In this document: positions 23,366 to 35,037 of the stretch, in pieces | How positions within the stretch are numbered: position 1 is the stretch's first letter | How the letters are laid out: each line of letters opens with the position of its first letter | Assembly (NCBI GenBank): GCA_022702705.1 | Contig: CM040428.1 | Span: 54,925,198-54,989,197 of the forward strand | Direction of reading: 5' to 3' | Origin: Papilionanthe hookeriana x Papilionanthe teres | Lineage: Eukaryota > Streptophyta > Magnoliopsida > Asparagales > Orchidaceae | DNA: 64,000 bases | Program-made: the position numbers and the translations under genes | The notes under the pieces: model-generated | Databases searched by the model: none | What the model was told of the DNA's origin: nothing | What the model saw: the letters and a program-made list of their open reading frames with translations, nothing else

Positions 23366-23548
23366 ATATAAAATGATTGTATGAAAGTTAAATTCTACAA
23401 GCCTTAAAATATATTGACGTGATCCTCCGCATTATTGGGAGGAGCTGAGGAGCCAATAATTTAAAAGGCTGAAATTAGCGTACCAAACCTCTCAATAATT
23501 TAAAGGCTGAAATTAGCTTACCAAACCTCTCTTTTGATTGAACGACAT

Positions 23549-24118
23549 TAAGGGTGTAAATGAACTGAAAACGAACGAATAGAGTTTCTGTTCGTGTTCG
23601 GTTCGTTTGAAATTTAGTTTATTTGAAATAAGTTTGTATTTGAAATTGTTCATGAAGTCACTGTTCGTGTTCGTTTCTTAAACGAGCCGAACACGAGCTT
23701 TTCGCGAATAATGAGCTAGTTTGACAGTCCTAATATTAATATATATAAATAATATATTATATTAATTATATAACTTATATTATATAAATATATAATATTT
23801 ATATTTGTATACTACTAATATAGTATATTAATATATTATTATTATTATTATTTTATATATTATAATTTATAAACTTTAATTTTTTTAAATATCATTAATT
23901 TTTTACATATAATTATTTTAAATTATTTTATATTTCGAACAATAATGATTTAAACGCGAATGAACGCATCTGTGTTCGTGTTTGGTTCATTTAACTTACC
24001 GAACGAAAAAAAATTGTTCGTGTTCTTCTCGTTGACTTATAGAACGAATCGAACACGAAATGCTTGATAAATCGAACATGAACTGTTCGCGAACAATGAG
24101 ACTTTTTTGACAGCCCTA
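23549..24118. mobile_element. hAT-type MITE, copy H6 (570 bp)
   Basis: Starts TAAGGGTGTAAATGAAC and ends TTTTGACAGCCCTA. It is flanked by AACGACAT (23541-23548) and AACGCCAT (24119-24126), an 8-bp duplication with one mismatch. Both ends are rich in GTTCGTGTTCG/CGAACACGAA, and the core is almost pure A/T. Confidence 0.8.
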
Positions 24119-24152
24119 AACGCCATATATTTATTTCTCTCTTTTTATCTCG

Positions 24153-24154
<2 letters not shown>

Positions 24155-24225
<71 letters not shown>
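24155..24225. repeat. (TA)n microsatellite
   Basis: About 35 TA units, immediately followed by an FB1 right arm (TTAGATATCTAAATACAAAA, GGTATTTATGTAAATGCC). Confidence 0.97.
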
Positions 24226-24229
<4 letters not shown>

Positions 24230-24462
24230 TATCTAAATACAAAAGAATGTCAGGTATTTATGTAAATGCCAATTTATTGAATATCTTACATTTAAAAAAA
24301 ATTCCTAATTAATAAATATTGTTTTTTTTTTTGAATTTCCAATGAAAATTATTAATTAAAAAGATAGAATAAAAATATGCTAAATTATATTAAATGATGC
24401 TTTAATATAAACAATAAGATTTAAAACTTGTCATGACTCTTAACATCCTATGACTTTGTGAT

Positions 24463-24659
24463 TAGGATTGTCAGAACGACTCTTTATTCGCGGACAACTT
24501 GTGTTCTGCTCATTTGCTCGCTAAGCAAACGAGCAGATTACGAACATACATTTTGTGTTCGAATTATAAGCGAACTGAACACGAACAATGATGTTTTTTT
24601 AACTAGCTGAACACAAGCGAGCCCAGCTTCAGCTCGTGTTCGGCTCGTTTAGACCCCTA
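24463..24659. mobile_element. hAT-type MITE, copy H7 (~197 bp)
   Basis: Starts TAGGATTGTCAGAACGAC and ends CTCGTTTAGACCCCTA, in the opposite orientation to H6. It occupies the same position in copy A as H8 does in copy B, so it predates the duplication. Confidence 0.65.
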
Positions 24660-24807
24660 ACTGCGAGGACATAAATTATTATATTCATGAAAAAAATGCA
24701 ATAATACAGAATATAAAATTTTACATTATAATTTAAATATCATTCTTAAAAAGCAATAAAAAAAAAACTTATATAGCGTTTGATTAAAATTGAATAATTT
24801 GATAGAT

Positions 24808-24914
24808 CTAATAAGATAATATGTACATAAATATTGTTCACCAAACAGTCAGAGCAAAGACAGCTGCTAAATAAAGCCATAAGAAGATGACAGAGATTTC
24901 CACTTGATCAAAGC
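24808..24914 (-). pseudogene. decayed copy of the last PILS exon
   Basis: The minus strand matches the true last exon at 27626-27753, for example CTTCTTATGGCTTTATTTAG and GCAGCTGTCTTTGCTCTGAC. It has frame-shifting differences and an in-frame stop (TGGTGAACA in place of TGGTCAACA). The upstream half of the exon and the splice acceptor are lost. It arose with the segmental duplication. Confidence 0.75.
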
Positions 24915-24994
24915 ATTAAAGCAAATCATTATTATTATTATTTTCATATCATAGCACCTAATATTTCCTATATATAACAATTAGGTTTTGCAAA

Positions 24995-25240
24995 AGGACA
25001 ATAATATATATCACATGCAACATTCAATAATGTATTTACATATCTATCACCTAAACATTTATATTTACATGCATACCAAATAGCACTCTAAGTCTTTAAC
25101 ATCGTTATTATCTTTTTAGAAGAGAAATACGTGTTTCATGTATAGATTTATGACACTAGTGATAAAAAGTGTAAATATCAAGTTTTGGGGGTGAGATGTG
25201 TAAATAGAACAGTGTGGTCTGCATGCATGTTTAATTTCCT
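24995..25240. mobile_element. FB1 foldback MITE (full-length, degenerate)
   Basis: Left arm GTATTTACATATCTATCACC; centre with GAAATACGTGTTTCATGTAT; right arm GGTGAGATGTGTAAATAGAA and GTGTGGTCTGCATGCATG. Confidence 0.65.
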
Positions 25241-25309
25241 TTGTCTTTTACACTTATTTTTGAATGAAATTGTACTTTAAAGAAGAGTATTCTTGTGTTT
25301 TTATTGCAG

Positions 25310-26029
25310 GAATAACAGAGGATAAATCGAGCGAAGCGGAGTTGAAAAAGTGCAAAAATGAACTGAATGGAGCATATTGGAACCAACAGGCCTAGCGCCT
25401 AAGCGCCAGCTTATGGCGCCTAGGCGCCAGAATCGACGCAAAAACCAGAGAGGCTGGCGCCTAAGCGCCAATTTCTAGGCGCCAAGGCGCAACCGTTTTC
25501 TGTAGTTGCTTCGCTACGACTGAGGGAGTTATGTGGTGGTTTTAAGCAGTTCCAAGGGAGAGTTTTTAGAAAGGGACGAACCCTTTGGATGCAGGAGGAG
25601 AAGTGGAGAAAAGCCAAGGAGTCCTAGGGAGATCTAGGGTTTGTAAATTTCCACTTTTCTTGAGAGATTGGCGAGGGGTTTTGAGAGAAATCTGTAAGGG
25701 ATTCATTACAGCATTGCTGGGAGCACTTTGAGTCCTTGTTGGAGGATCTTTTCATCTCTTTTCAGAGGAGAAAAACTAAGTATTATGTTACCTATTATCT
25801 TGTACTTGTTGTAAAAGCATATTTAGTGGATTTGCTCGTGTCATGATGATGTTTTATTTGGTATTCTTCATGCTTAGTTAGTAGATTTCATTTACTTTCT
25901 CTTGTGATGAATGGATAGAATTTATAGGTTGTGTTGAATGCTTTTAAAATTGGATTTTAATACCAATGTATTGAATATTCTTCTATGCTTCATTTAATTA
26001 TTGTACAAACCATATAAATTTCTTAGAGG
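25310..26029. other. non-coding block with clustered GGCGCC palindromes
   Basis: Between 25388 and 25492 the motif GGCGCCTA(A/G)GCGCC and its derivatives appear four times. The block follows a TTATTGCAGG splice-acceptor-like site and continues into GGGATTTAG/AGATCTAGGGTTTG-type sequence common in plant LTR leaders. No protein family is recognised, so a retroelement leader is the best guess. Confidence 0.35.
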
Positions 26030-26545
26030 GACAAACACAGTTTGGACGACCGACATAGCCTTGAGCACCGACCTAGCCTGGACGCGACAACTAAGCCTAG
26101 ACGAGCGACCCAACACGGACGATCAACCCAGCCCGAATGAGGCCAAAACTGCTCGAACAACCAGCCCAAGTTAGACGGCCGACCAAGCCTGGACGATCCA
26201 CATGGCCTTGATGACTAACCTACTGTAGCCGACCGAGCTGACCTTCCGACCTGAAGCTAATTAAACTTATTCAGCCGAGCCAGATAATAGTCGGGTGACA
26301 AGCTCATACACGTAAAATATCAAAAATATCCCACTACGGATTCCTTCAAAGTAATGTCAAAAATATAATATCATCAATATATACACTCTCCGGTACAAAA
26401 AATAGAATCATTTTATGAATAATACATGATTGATCACTATTCATTATTGTTCCTTCTATCTCTTATTGTCTCTCTCTCACTGCTCGAGCTCTTTTCTTTA
26501 GCCGTGATTCACAGACAACTCAGGATTCAAAACTAAACGCAAAAA
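26030..26545 (+). mobile_element. LTR-like module related to 22480-23300
   Basis: It repeats the same ordered motifs: GACGACCGAC-type repeats, GTAAAATATCAAAAATAT, CACTCTCCGGTACAAAAAAT, TTTATGAATAATACATGATT, a CTCTCTCT tract and GTGATTCACAGACAA. It precedes an FB1 right arm at 26555-26615, exactly as in copy A. Confidence 0.55.
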
Positions 26546-26782
26546 AGCAAAATTTATATGTCAAATATGTAAATAAATAAAAACTTGGTGGCATCTATGT
26601 TCATATAAAATTGCATCAATGCTATAAAATATATTCTCGTGATCCCTGCCATTATTGGGAGGAGCTGAAGAGGCAATAATTCAAAAGGCTAAGCTTAGCA
26701 TACCAAACGTCTCTTTTAAGTTAAGCTGTTATATAACTTTCTTGTCTTCCACTAAAAAAAAATTTTATGGTTTTCTTCATAA

Positions 26783-26788
<6 letters not shown>

Positions 26789-26832
<44 letters not shown>
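26789..26832. repeat. (TA)n microsatellite
   Basis: About 22 TA units, followed by a (TG/CG)n tract to about 26858. Confidence 0.95.
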
Positions 26833-26836
<4 letters not shown>

Positions 26837-26855
26837 GTGTGCGCGCGCGTGTGCG

Positions 26856-27024
26856 CGCTAGCCTTGGCTTATTGGTTGCGGCTTCGGTGTAAGTCCCTCG
26901 GATCGAGTTTCGAATCCCACCCATTACGAGACGATTTGAATAAGCACACGGGACTCGAAATGTGGTCCGTTCGTCAGTCAGTTCAACCTATAAGAGTTGA
27001 TCTCGTACTGTCGAACAATCTTAT

Positions 27025-27026
<2 letters not shown>
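26856..27026 (+). mobile_element. tRNA-derived SINE-like sequence
   Basis: An A-box-like TGGCTTATTGGTTGCGG (26865) and a B-box GAGTTTCGAATCCC (26905-26918) lie about 40 nt apart, as in tRNA-derived pol III promoters. An unrelated tail follows. It is sandwiched between two (TA)n tracts, consistent with insertion into an AT microsatellite. Confidence 0.55.

Positions 27027-27095
<69 letters not shown>
27027..27095. repeat. (TA)n microsatellite
   Basis: About 34 TA units directly after the SINE-like sequence. Confidence 0.97.
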
Positions 27096-27097
<2 letters not shown>

Positions 27098-27276
27098 CTG
27101 AGTATTATATAAAAAAAATTAATTGACTACAATGCTAAGAAAGATTTATAATCAAGTAAAATTATTAAGTAAAAAAATAGAATAAAAATATGTTAAATTA
27201 TATTTAAATGATATTTTAATATAAATAATAAGATTTAAAACTTGTCATAACATTTAACATCTTATAACTGTGTGTT

Positions 27277-27447
27277 TAGGATTGTCAAAACGATTCTTTA
27301 TTCGCGAACAACTCATGTTTGTCTTGCTAAGTAAACGAGCCGAACGCGAACACACGTTTTTTGTGTGTGTTCGAAATATAAACGAGTCGAACACGAACAG
27401 TAATATTTTTTAACGACTCAACTCGTGTTCGGCTCTTTTACACCCCA
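27277..27447. mobile_element. hAT-type MITE, copy H8 (~171 bp)
   Basis: Starts TAGGATTGTCAAAACGATTC and ends CTCTTTTACACCCCA. It corresponds to H7 in the duplicated block and lies about 180 bp beyond the PILS stop codon. Confidence 0.6.
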
Positions 27448-27625
27448 AATTGAGAGTACATAAATTATTATATTCACGACGAAAATGAAATAATATAGAA
27501 TACAAAATTTTACGATATGATTTAAATATCATTCTTAAAAAGAAATAAAATTAATATAAATTTCAAAGAAAAAAGAGAAAAAAAACATATTTAGCATATG
27601 ATTAAAATTGAATAATTTGATATAT

Positions 27626-30600
27626 CTAATAAGAGACAATGTACATAAAAATTGTTGACCAAATTGTGAGAGCAAAGGCAGCTGCCAAATAAAGCCATAA
27701 GAAGATTACAGAGCTCTCCTCTTGACCAACTCCAAATAATTGAGCCATCACTCCTGCATTAAAACAAATTATTATTATTATTATTATTATTTAAAAAATT
27801 AGATATTTGATTATTTTGTCTACCTTACAAAATTAAAAAATATGACATCAGGGGTTCTGATGCAAAACAACATCAGGACTTCAATCGCTGTCGTGTACAG
27901 TTTCATCATATATTAAATTATTTATTTTTTTGTAATAAGAAGCGCCAAACTTACACGTGACATACAGTGATTGGAGTTCTAATAAAATTTTGCATCATGA
28001 CTCCTAATGTAATATTGTTTTCCTAAAAAGTAATGTTGTTTCACACTATATACAAATCCATTTTCGACTCGGATAGAGCCCGAGTCAAAACTCTCTCGCT
28101 CGAAATAAAGCGAGACCGAGACATCGTTCTACTACGCCTAACCCAACTTGACTCGAGATCCGATCACAAACAGCCCTAACAACAATAATAAAATAGAGTT
28201 TAGAAGGCAGATGATAGAGATTAGTAAAATACCAATACCAACTGCAGGAGGGAGAGTGAACTGCGTGAGCAGCACATAACGAAACAATGCATCTTGAGGC
28301 AGAATGCCAATGGCGTCCGCAGCCTTAACAACAGCAATCCCTGATATGGGCAGAGCTATATATCTCACTAACCCAATTGCTATAATCAAAGAAGGCTTAA
28401 CTGCTGATTTCCTTAATCCTGATTAACAAAATTATTAGTTACATAAATAAACTATGCAAAAATTAAATCATAAATTAAGCAAAAATTAAACTTTGATGAT
28501 TACCATTGGTAAGATTTCCTCCAAGAATAAGAGTAGTGCAAGGTAGAGTTCCGTCTCTGTGTACAAGTCAATTAAGCTGGTAATTAATTAATTAATTTTT
28601 TTCTAAATTAATTCGTAAATAAATAAATAAAATCAAGTTGAATCTCACCCCAACATCTTAATGGAGTCCTCTATAACTCTAAGGGGAGCACTCTCTCCAA
28701 TCATAAGTGATTTTAACAATGGTATTGCACCAATAACAAATCCAACCATCTGCATAAAATTCAAAAAAAAAAAAATCAAAATCTTATAAATTTGATAAAT
28801 AATCTATTTGCAGGGGACAGTTTCAGTCACAGAATTTATAGAAGTGTCAAATTAGTTCTCATACTCTTTAAATTGGGACTGAAATAGTCGCCACAGAGGA
28901 CTATTAAAGCTCAATTCTACAACGATCAGTTAAATATTTTGACACTTTTATAAACTCAGAGACTAAAATCACGACTATTTTAACAAATTAGCGTAAGATA
29001 TAAATTACGGCTGCAATAGTTGGAGGTTCCATCAGTTCCTCCACAATCTGATGAATTGATCCGATGATTTTCTTCAACAAAGACACACTACTGCTCAGCT
29101 TCTCATCAGCCAACAATGGCTCCAACTATAAACACGAAAATTTTCAGAAATTAATTCAAAAAAACATATATATGCAATTTAATGATGTCTCTTACAATCA
29201 TATGGTCTGAGTATTCATCAACCAATTTAGTTGTTGGAATCAGCTGAGCCTCTTTATCACTGCTGTCTTCTTCACTTTCTGAATCACGAGTTTCTCCGGC
29301 GGCGGTCGAATCTCCGTCGACGGCCACCTCCGCCACAATCTCCGGTAAAGCTTCTCTCTTTAGCTTCCTATATCTTTCACCATCTCTTTTCATGAGACTG
29401 TAGGTATGCGTCCATATGAAGATGCCCCCAAGCTGTAAAAATAAATTTTGGCATTTACATATATACCCCTACTAACATATGTGGTATTTATGTAAAAACT
29501 TCAAATTGTAATGCAAAAAAGAATTTATTACCGCCATGGATAGGGAAACAAAAGAGGTGCCACGCACACTACAGCTGCTCTCATCTCCAAAAGGACTTCC
29601 GGGCTCTGAACAGACTGCTGGAATGATCATCAGCATGAGGTTTCCTAAATTTCCTGCGTTAAATTAATATTTGCATGTTAGTCCATGATAAATTATAAAA
29701 TTGCAGAGAATGGTAAGTATTAAATTGAAATTTATGAATATACCAGCGGAACAATTAGCTATAATAAGGCCTTCATGATGGCGTTGTGGTCTGAGGATCT
29801 TAACGGCTACCCATCCGAGAGCTCCGCCAATTAAGAAGGTGATGGCAATGTTAACGGGCATAAACCACCTCATAATTATAAGAAAAACAAGATCAATATA
29901 TTTAATTTTCTTTTTTTTTTTAAATTTAAAATGTTATGAAAAAGGCATTTACATATATACCCTCAAATTCTTATGTATTTACATATTAACATCAAAGCTT
30001 TAGTTTTTACATTTATACCAACATCGAATGTTATTTCGGGCAATTGAAATTTGTTATTTATTGATATAAATAATAAATTTTAATTTTTTTTATTATGAAG
30101 TTTAGGCAATATGTTTTTTATTCTTTTGCACAATGCTTTTGTATGCTCAATCTACACGGATCTTGAGACAATTCAGTAGTCAGTCATCTCGTTTACGTCA
30201 TTGACAGTGTTTCTCTTTCTTGCTACATTTCAACTGATCACCAAACTCTCTCTCTCGAACATCTCACTTCAGTCGGCCGAATAACATGGATGTGAAAGTC
30301 TATATTTGAGACGATCTGTGATTGAAATAAAATGGACTGAAATGATATTTGCTTCACTTTTCAAGGTATAGTCAAATATATAATTTTTATACTTTTTACG
30401 GCTCTTATCTTTTAGAAATGTGAGGGTTTTCTGATGTAAAATAATGAGACCTTTTGGGGGCACCTCTCATTTGTAACTTCTAATTTTATGGAATAAAATG
30501 GGTTCACGAGCGCAGTAACACCCCATTTCGCTCTGGTCAAGGAAAGTCCTCTTCTCTCTCTCATTTCTCCACCTCTCTCGATCACCTCTCTTCGATCCAA

Positions 30601-31159
30601 ACAGATTTGAATTCCACAGCTTCTAAAAATAAAAATTTGTTGATTTTATCCGCCCTAAAAAATAATACTAGTTTCTCATCAGAATTAAAAAACAAAATAT
30701 AACTATTTATAATTACTTTAACTTTCATATATGTAAAAATTAAAATTTTGATATGTAAATACAAAGTAATTAAGTGGCATATATGTAAATATTCCTAAAA
30801 AATTGTTTAGAGAGAGAAAGAGAGAGAGAAGGAGAAAGTGAGAAATAATTACCAGGAGATGAGTTCATGAAGAGTTACAGTTTGGGCGAGGGAGGAGAAG
30901 ACGAGCGAGGGAGAAAACACAGCAAACACAAGCTGTTGGAATTTAAACGCAGAAGTGATAAATTAATAATTAGAAATTAAAAAAGATTAAATTTTGTTAA
31001 TAATTTTGTAATTAATTACTTTACCTTGTTCAAGTCTCGACGAATTCCAGCAGAGAGGAGATTACTGTAACCAGATGCGAGAAAGGCGCCAAGAGAACCT
31101 ACTAACAGAAGTTGCAGAACCGGCATGCTTGCCACCATTAACAGCGATAAAAATCCCAT
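27626..31159 (-). CDS. PILS: PILS (PIN-LIKES) auxin carrier family protein, complete, 10 exons, 427 aa
   Basis: PILS proteins are membrane carriers of the endoplasmic reticulum that control intracellular auxin and thereby auxin signalling. Coding exons, 5' to 3': 31159-31025, 30932-30853, 29868-29744, 29653-29532, 29432-29196, 29125-29009, 28749-28649, 28556-28504, 28418-28233, 27753-27626. All introns are GT-AG and all phases join (1284 nt). The N-terminal hydrophobic half has VFAVFSPSLVFSSLAQTVT, WWFMPVNIAITFLIGG and GNLGNLMLMIIPAVC followed by SPFGD. A hydrophilic acidic loop lies at about residues 168-262. The C-terminal half has APLRVIEDSIKMLG, LILGGNL, VRYIALPISGIAVV and the end EESSVIFLWLYLAAAFAL. 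Length and order match the family, and nothing is missing. Placement near Arabidopsis PILS1/2/3-type members is likely but not certain. FB1 elements sit in introns 2 and 4. Confidence 0.93.
29452..29512. mobile_element. short FB1 derivative in PILS intron 4
   Basis: The two FB1 ends are joined with almost no core: GGCATTTACATATATACCCC then GTGGTATTTATGTAAA. Confidence 0.6.
29944..30795. mobile_element. long FB1-type element in PILS intron 2 (~850 bp)
   Basis: The left end is GGCATTTACATATATACCCT with TCTTATGTATTTACATATTA. The right end is ATTTTGATATGTAAATACAA with GTGGCATATATGTAAATATT. The inner 0.6 kb (about 30100-30690) is not part of the usual FB1 core and includes ACACCCCATTTCGCTC and CT-rich tracts. 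It is either a longer family member or a nested insertion. Confidence 0.55.
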
Positions 31160-31521
31160 TTTTATTCCAACTATCTTCTCTTCTTCTTCCTCTTCTTCTT
31201 CTTCTTCTTCTACTTCTGCTCAATCGATTCTGTAGGAAGAAGCATATAATTACTAAAAGATCTGTAGTAGAAGTTGGTGAATGATACTGATTCATGTCCT
31301 CCAAACAAAAAAAAGAAAATTGTGTTGATTAGAGGAAGTTAAGAACTTAGATTTGTTAGTGCCAAAAGTTTTGTTAAATATTTCAGTTAAAAATAGAAAG
31401 AGAAAGCGCGTGACAGAGAGAGAGAGATAGAGAGAGAGAAAGATTGTTGAACTTACGTTGATGGCATGAAGAGAAGAAGGCTGAACGAAGAAGAATTACT
31501 CTGGCAAAGAGAGCTTTTATA
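31160..31521 (-). promoter_or_regulatory. PILS promoter TATA box and intron-containing 5' UTR
   Basis: On the minus strand TATAAAAG (31521-31514) is a good TATA box, placing the start of transcription near 31485. A leader intron is supported by a strong donor GTAAGT (31456-31451) and a TTCCTACAG acceptor (31230-31232), giving untranslated pieces of about 31485-31457 and 31229-31160. The second leader piece has a (GAA)n tract. Confidence 0.6.
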
Positions 31522-31674
31522 GACACTGTTGTTGCAGAGAAGTAAAAGGGAGAAGAGATGGGAGGGAATTGGCCACTTGGGGGAGGGAGAAATAGGTGGA
31601 GGTAGAGAGAGAGACAGAGAGAGAAGGGAAGATGGAATTCTTCTCTATCATTTCATAAAAATTAACAAAGGAAG

Positions 31675-31810
31675 TTTTACGTTGATACACCTCAATTCTT
31701 ATGTTTTTTTTACATATCTAACCCCCAAAATTTGATATTTACATTCACAACAATTTTGAGGTGATGTTGTAAATTTGGATGACATGTATGTAAATATGAA
31801 TATTTTGGGG
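31675..31810. mobile_element. FB1 MITE upstream of the PILS promoter
   Basis: Arms read TTGATACACCTCAATTCTTA with TTACATATCTAACCC on the left, and TTGTAAATTTGGATGACATG with TATGTAAATATGAA on the right. It lies about 150-300 bp upstream of the PILS TATA box. Confidence 0.55.
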
Positions 31811-33470
31811 TTGAGTGCGATATAAAATTTAATTGATTACTAATGCACTTTATTTATCTCAAAAGATAAAGGTACATTTGGACTAAACTTTGATTAGAAC
31901 ATGTGGACCGAAATAATGCCTTCCACTTAGTTGGGAAGATACATTAATTAAGGAAAACGTGAGTTAATATATATATAATATTTAAATAATTGTGAAGGGA
32001 ACGCAGATCGGGTTTAGATCGGCGGGTTGAAGTCGAGTCAGTTTGGGTTAGACTTTCAGGTATGTTTAATATTGATCCATTTCGGGTCATGTCTGAACCT
32101 GATTGGCGAACTAGATTTTACACCCCACTCTTTGGATTATAAATTTGTTGAAAATAGAGTTCGAATAATCTCATAAACTATTCTTAAATTTGTTAAACTT
32201 GATGAGACGTGCTCATCGAAGCTTGAAGTAGTTCAATATGAGTTCAATTAATCAAATCAAATGTCGTGGTGAGACAAATTCATCGAGCTTAAGATCACTC
32301 GATTCTAATATATATTATAAAGGCACTCAATAATTCAAATTAAGTACCCTCTAGTTAAGATGATCGCTCCGCGTTGTTCGATGACTTATTGAGAATGTCA
32401 ATACCAAACACTGTACTATATGTCCTCATATAACAGAAGAAGAGTTAAGAGAAAGCATAGAAGTTTGAAGAATATAGAGCTCTATATGGGCACCGACTTT
32501 GGACTACTACTTGAACGTTGTAATTGGATCAATATCACTTGATCTGCTCTATCAAATTGTCGTTAATATTGGACGCATTTGTTCGATTGACTCCGTAAGA
32601 CCGTCCCCACTGTATTTCTATCATTGCACCACTACTAGTTATTGTATCTATAATATATCAAGAGATATATTCTCTAACATTATGGATTAGTATCATCTTT
32701 CTCTCCATATCAACTTTATCTTAGTTGTAGGAGTACTCATTCCATATTAACTCCAATCTTATAGTAACTCTAGCTTTGTGCTTAACTTATGTTTGGACAA
32801 AATCAACACTATAATGTTGAGGAATGTAGGCAGGTTGTCGCATTTACTGCAGAGATATTGAGATCAGATTTGCTGCCCAGTTCGCCCATATGAGGTCTGA
32901 GATGGAGGCTAAAGTGAAATAATAATTAGGCTTTGTAACATATACCGACGGATTTTGACGGTCGAAAATAGGCTGAGTTGCTATAGTGAAATAGATTATG
33001 TTGAGCGCGGAGCTAGTTTGTGCTAGGCTTGTGATTTTATCCATTTGGGTTGTAGCCACATAAGACTAGAATAGATCATTGGGTTGTTTTATGACAGTTA
33101 ATATGAAAGACAGGTCTGTATTGGATTCCATTCAATTAATAATGTTTGAAGTTAAGTATCCAAGCTTGAATGTATGAAAGATAAGTGCCATGGAAAGTCT
33201 TCCACAGTACTTGGGTGGTGGGCCATCCATAGTTCTATTAACCTCCAATAAGGCTTTATTTAAGAATTAATAATTTTTCATATTTGTAATTCGGTCGATG
33301 TCGTTCAGTCGTTTGTGACCAAATCTAAGAATTTATTTCCTTTTGTGTTTGATTGTTTGCGAAGTTATTTAAAAACTTGTGATCATGATAGAGGGGCAAC
33401 AAGTGGTAGCCAGCACTGCTGGTGATGCGTGCTAGAAAATTCAAGGAGGTAGAGTAATGAATTATCGTCT
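31811..33470. other. intergenic, nothing recognised
   Basis: AT-rich sequence with short open frames only. A block at 31995-32130 (GGGTTTAGATCGGCGGGTTG to TTTTACACCCCACTC) resembles the end of a plant repeat but could not be delimited. Confidence 0.3.
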
Positions 33471-33477
33471 TAGCGTT

Positions 33478-33560
33478 ACACGAGAATTCAACACACACTC
33501 AGATGAAAGAGAAACAAAACACGAGAATTCAACACACACTCATATGAAAGAGAAACAAAC
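33478..33560. repeat. tandem duplication, 2 x 41 bp
   Basis: CGAGAATTCAACACACACTC followed by A(G/T)ATGAAAGAGAAACAAA occurs at 33481 and 33522. Confidence 0.9.
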
Positions 33561-33699
33561 AGTGATGACACCATAAATTTTTATATGGAAAATCCATAAA
33601 GGAAAAAAATCACGGGATCTGATCTAATTATAAAAATTAACTATTGATTGATGATCACAGAAATCCTTTATCTCAAAGACGAGAAAAGGGTTCTTATAG

Positions 33700-33850
33700 T
33701 TAAAAGGAATGACTGAAGACTATTAGACAAACCTCAGCCATCCTTAGGTGTGTTAAATATTTGAGTACCACACCTTACACACGAGAGGGATTCAAATCCA
33801 TGACCTGAATGGACTTAAGACCTTCAAAGAGGCTGCTCGGCCAACAAGCC
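33700..33850 (-). mobile_element. tRNA-derived SINE-like sequence
   Basis: On the minus strand GTTGGCCGAGCAGCC (A-box-like, near 33842) is followed about 35 nt later by GGATTTGAATCCC (B-box-like, 33799-33787), the layout of a tRNA-Ser/Leu-like SINE head. An unrelated body follows toward 33700. The ends were not confirmed by a target duplication. Confidence 0.5.
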
Positions 33851-34234
33851 ACGAAACGCGCATAAGATGAATATAATATATAATAAAGTAACCTATCTAA
33901 ATAATTTATATAATTATTAAACTAATTTTAATTAACTTATGGTTAAAACATTATTAGGCACAGTTGGCCAGATATAATAATATTTTGATGGATGATTGAT
34001 AAAATGTCTGGGGAGCTAATTTCGGAGTGAAAGAGAATAAATAATAAATTATTATAATAATTGAACAAAATTTCAATGGTTTGTTGATAAATTTATAATA
34101 AAAAATTAGTTGTAATAATCCACATTTATTGTGCCGAGTTTTGATAACCTAAAAATTCTCATTTACTCAACTTAATTTGATTCTTTACAAATAGTATACC
34201 TTGCAATGAAATCAAAATATTTACGTACGAAATG

Positions 34235-34935
34235 CACACGCAGTTCTGCATGCATACTCCCCTCAATAACCTCCCAATAACCCTTTATTGGAGGATTATT
34301 GGGGGTTATTGGGGTAAAACTCCAATAACCTCTCAATAACCCCCCAATAACTCACCAACAACTTTTGCGGTTCCACTTTTTTGGTATAATTCGGGAGTTT
34401 TGTGAGGTTATTAGGGAATAATGCTGACATAACCCCTCAATACCCCGAATAACCTCAAGTACTATAGAAGCTTGCTGGTTAGCTCAAAAGAGAACTAACT
34501 TTAACTGATTGACTCGGGAGTTGATCAAATGAAGCCCGACCGACATGTCAAGTGGTAGACTCGATCAAAAGCCGAACAGAGGAAATCAACAGACCACCCT
34601 ACATATATGCCACCATTTTCATGCATAAGAATGTGTAATGCACCTTTTTATGCATAGGTACAAATGTACAATGGCATGTATGTGTGTTTGTGTGTGTGTG
34701 GAGAAATATTTACATATAGAGAGCGCACGCAGCGCTGTGTGCGTAATAACCATTCAATATCCTCTATTTCGACGTTATTAACAGTTATTGGGTATTAATT
34801 TTAAATAACCTAATACCTCCCAATAACCTTCTCGGGTTCTCTTTCAGTATTATTGATAAGTTATTACGGGATTATGACTGGGTTATTGGGAGTACACATG
34901 CAGAGTTGCGTGCGCTCTCCACATGCAAATATTTC
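34235..34935. mobile_element. FB2-type foldback sequences (two adjacent)
   Basis: Blocks 34235-34470 and 34725-34930 are filled with CAATAACC and its complement GGTTATTG in both orientations. They are flanked by GCACACGCAGTTCTGCATGC, GCGCACGCAGCGCTGTGTGC and CATGCAGAGTTGCGTGCGC. The layout is that of FB2 at 45.5 kb, with CAATAACC replacing AATAACAC. Confidence 0.55.
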
Positions 34936-34939
34936 TCGT

Positions 34940-34942
<3 letters not shown>

Positions 34943-35033
<91 letters not shown>
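34943..35033. repeat. (AT)n microsatellite
   Basis: About 45 AT units immediately right of the FB2-type block. Confidence 0.97.

Positions 35034-35037
<4 letters not shown>

Larger units (their letters stand above)
24226..24990. repeat. segmental duplicate of 27100-27780 (copy A)
   Basis: Colinear with 27100-27780. Both copies carry ATAGAATAAAAATATG, a short hAT-type element, then ATAAATTATTATATTCA, AATTGAATAATTTGATA and finally PILS last-exon sequence. Homology extends left as well (23270-23560 with 26500-26740). Copy A is the decayed one. Confidence 0.8.

Noticed and set aside
31062..31304. Minus-strand 80-codon frame with an arginine run over PILS exon 1
   Set aside because: It is an alternative frame of the PILS leader and first exon; the (GAA)n tract of the leader produces the arginine run.
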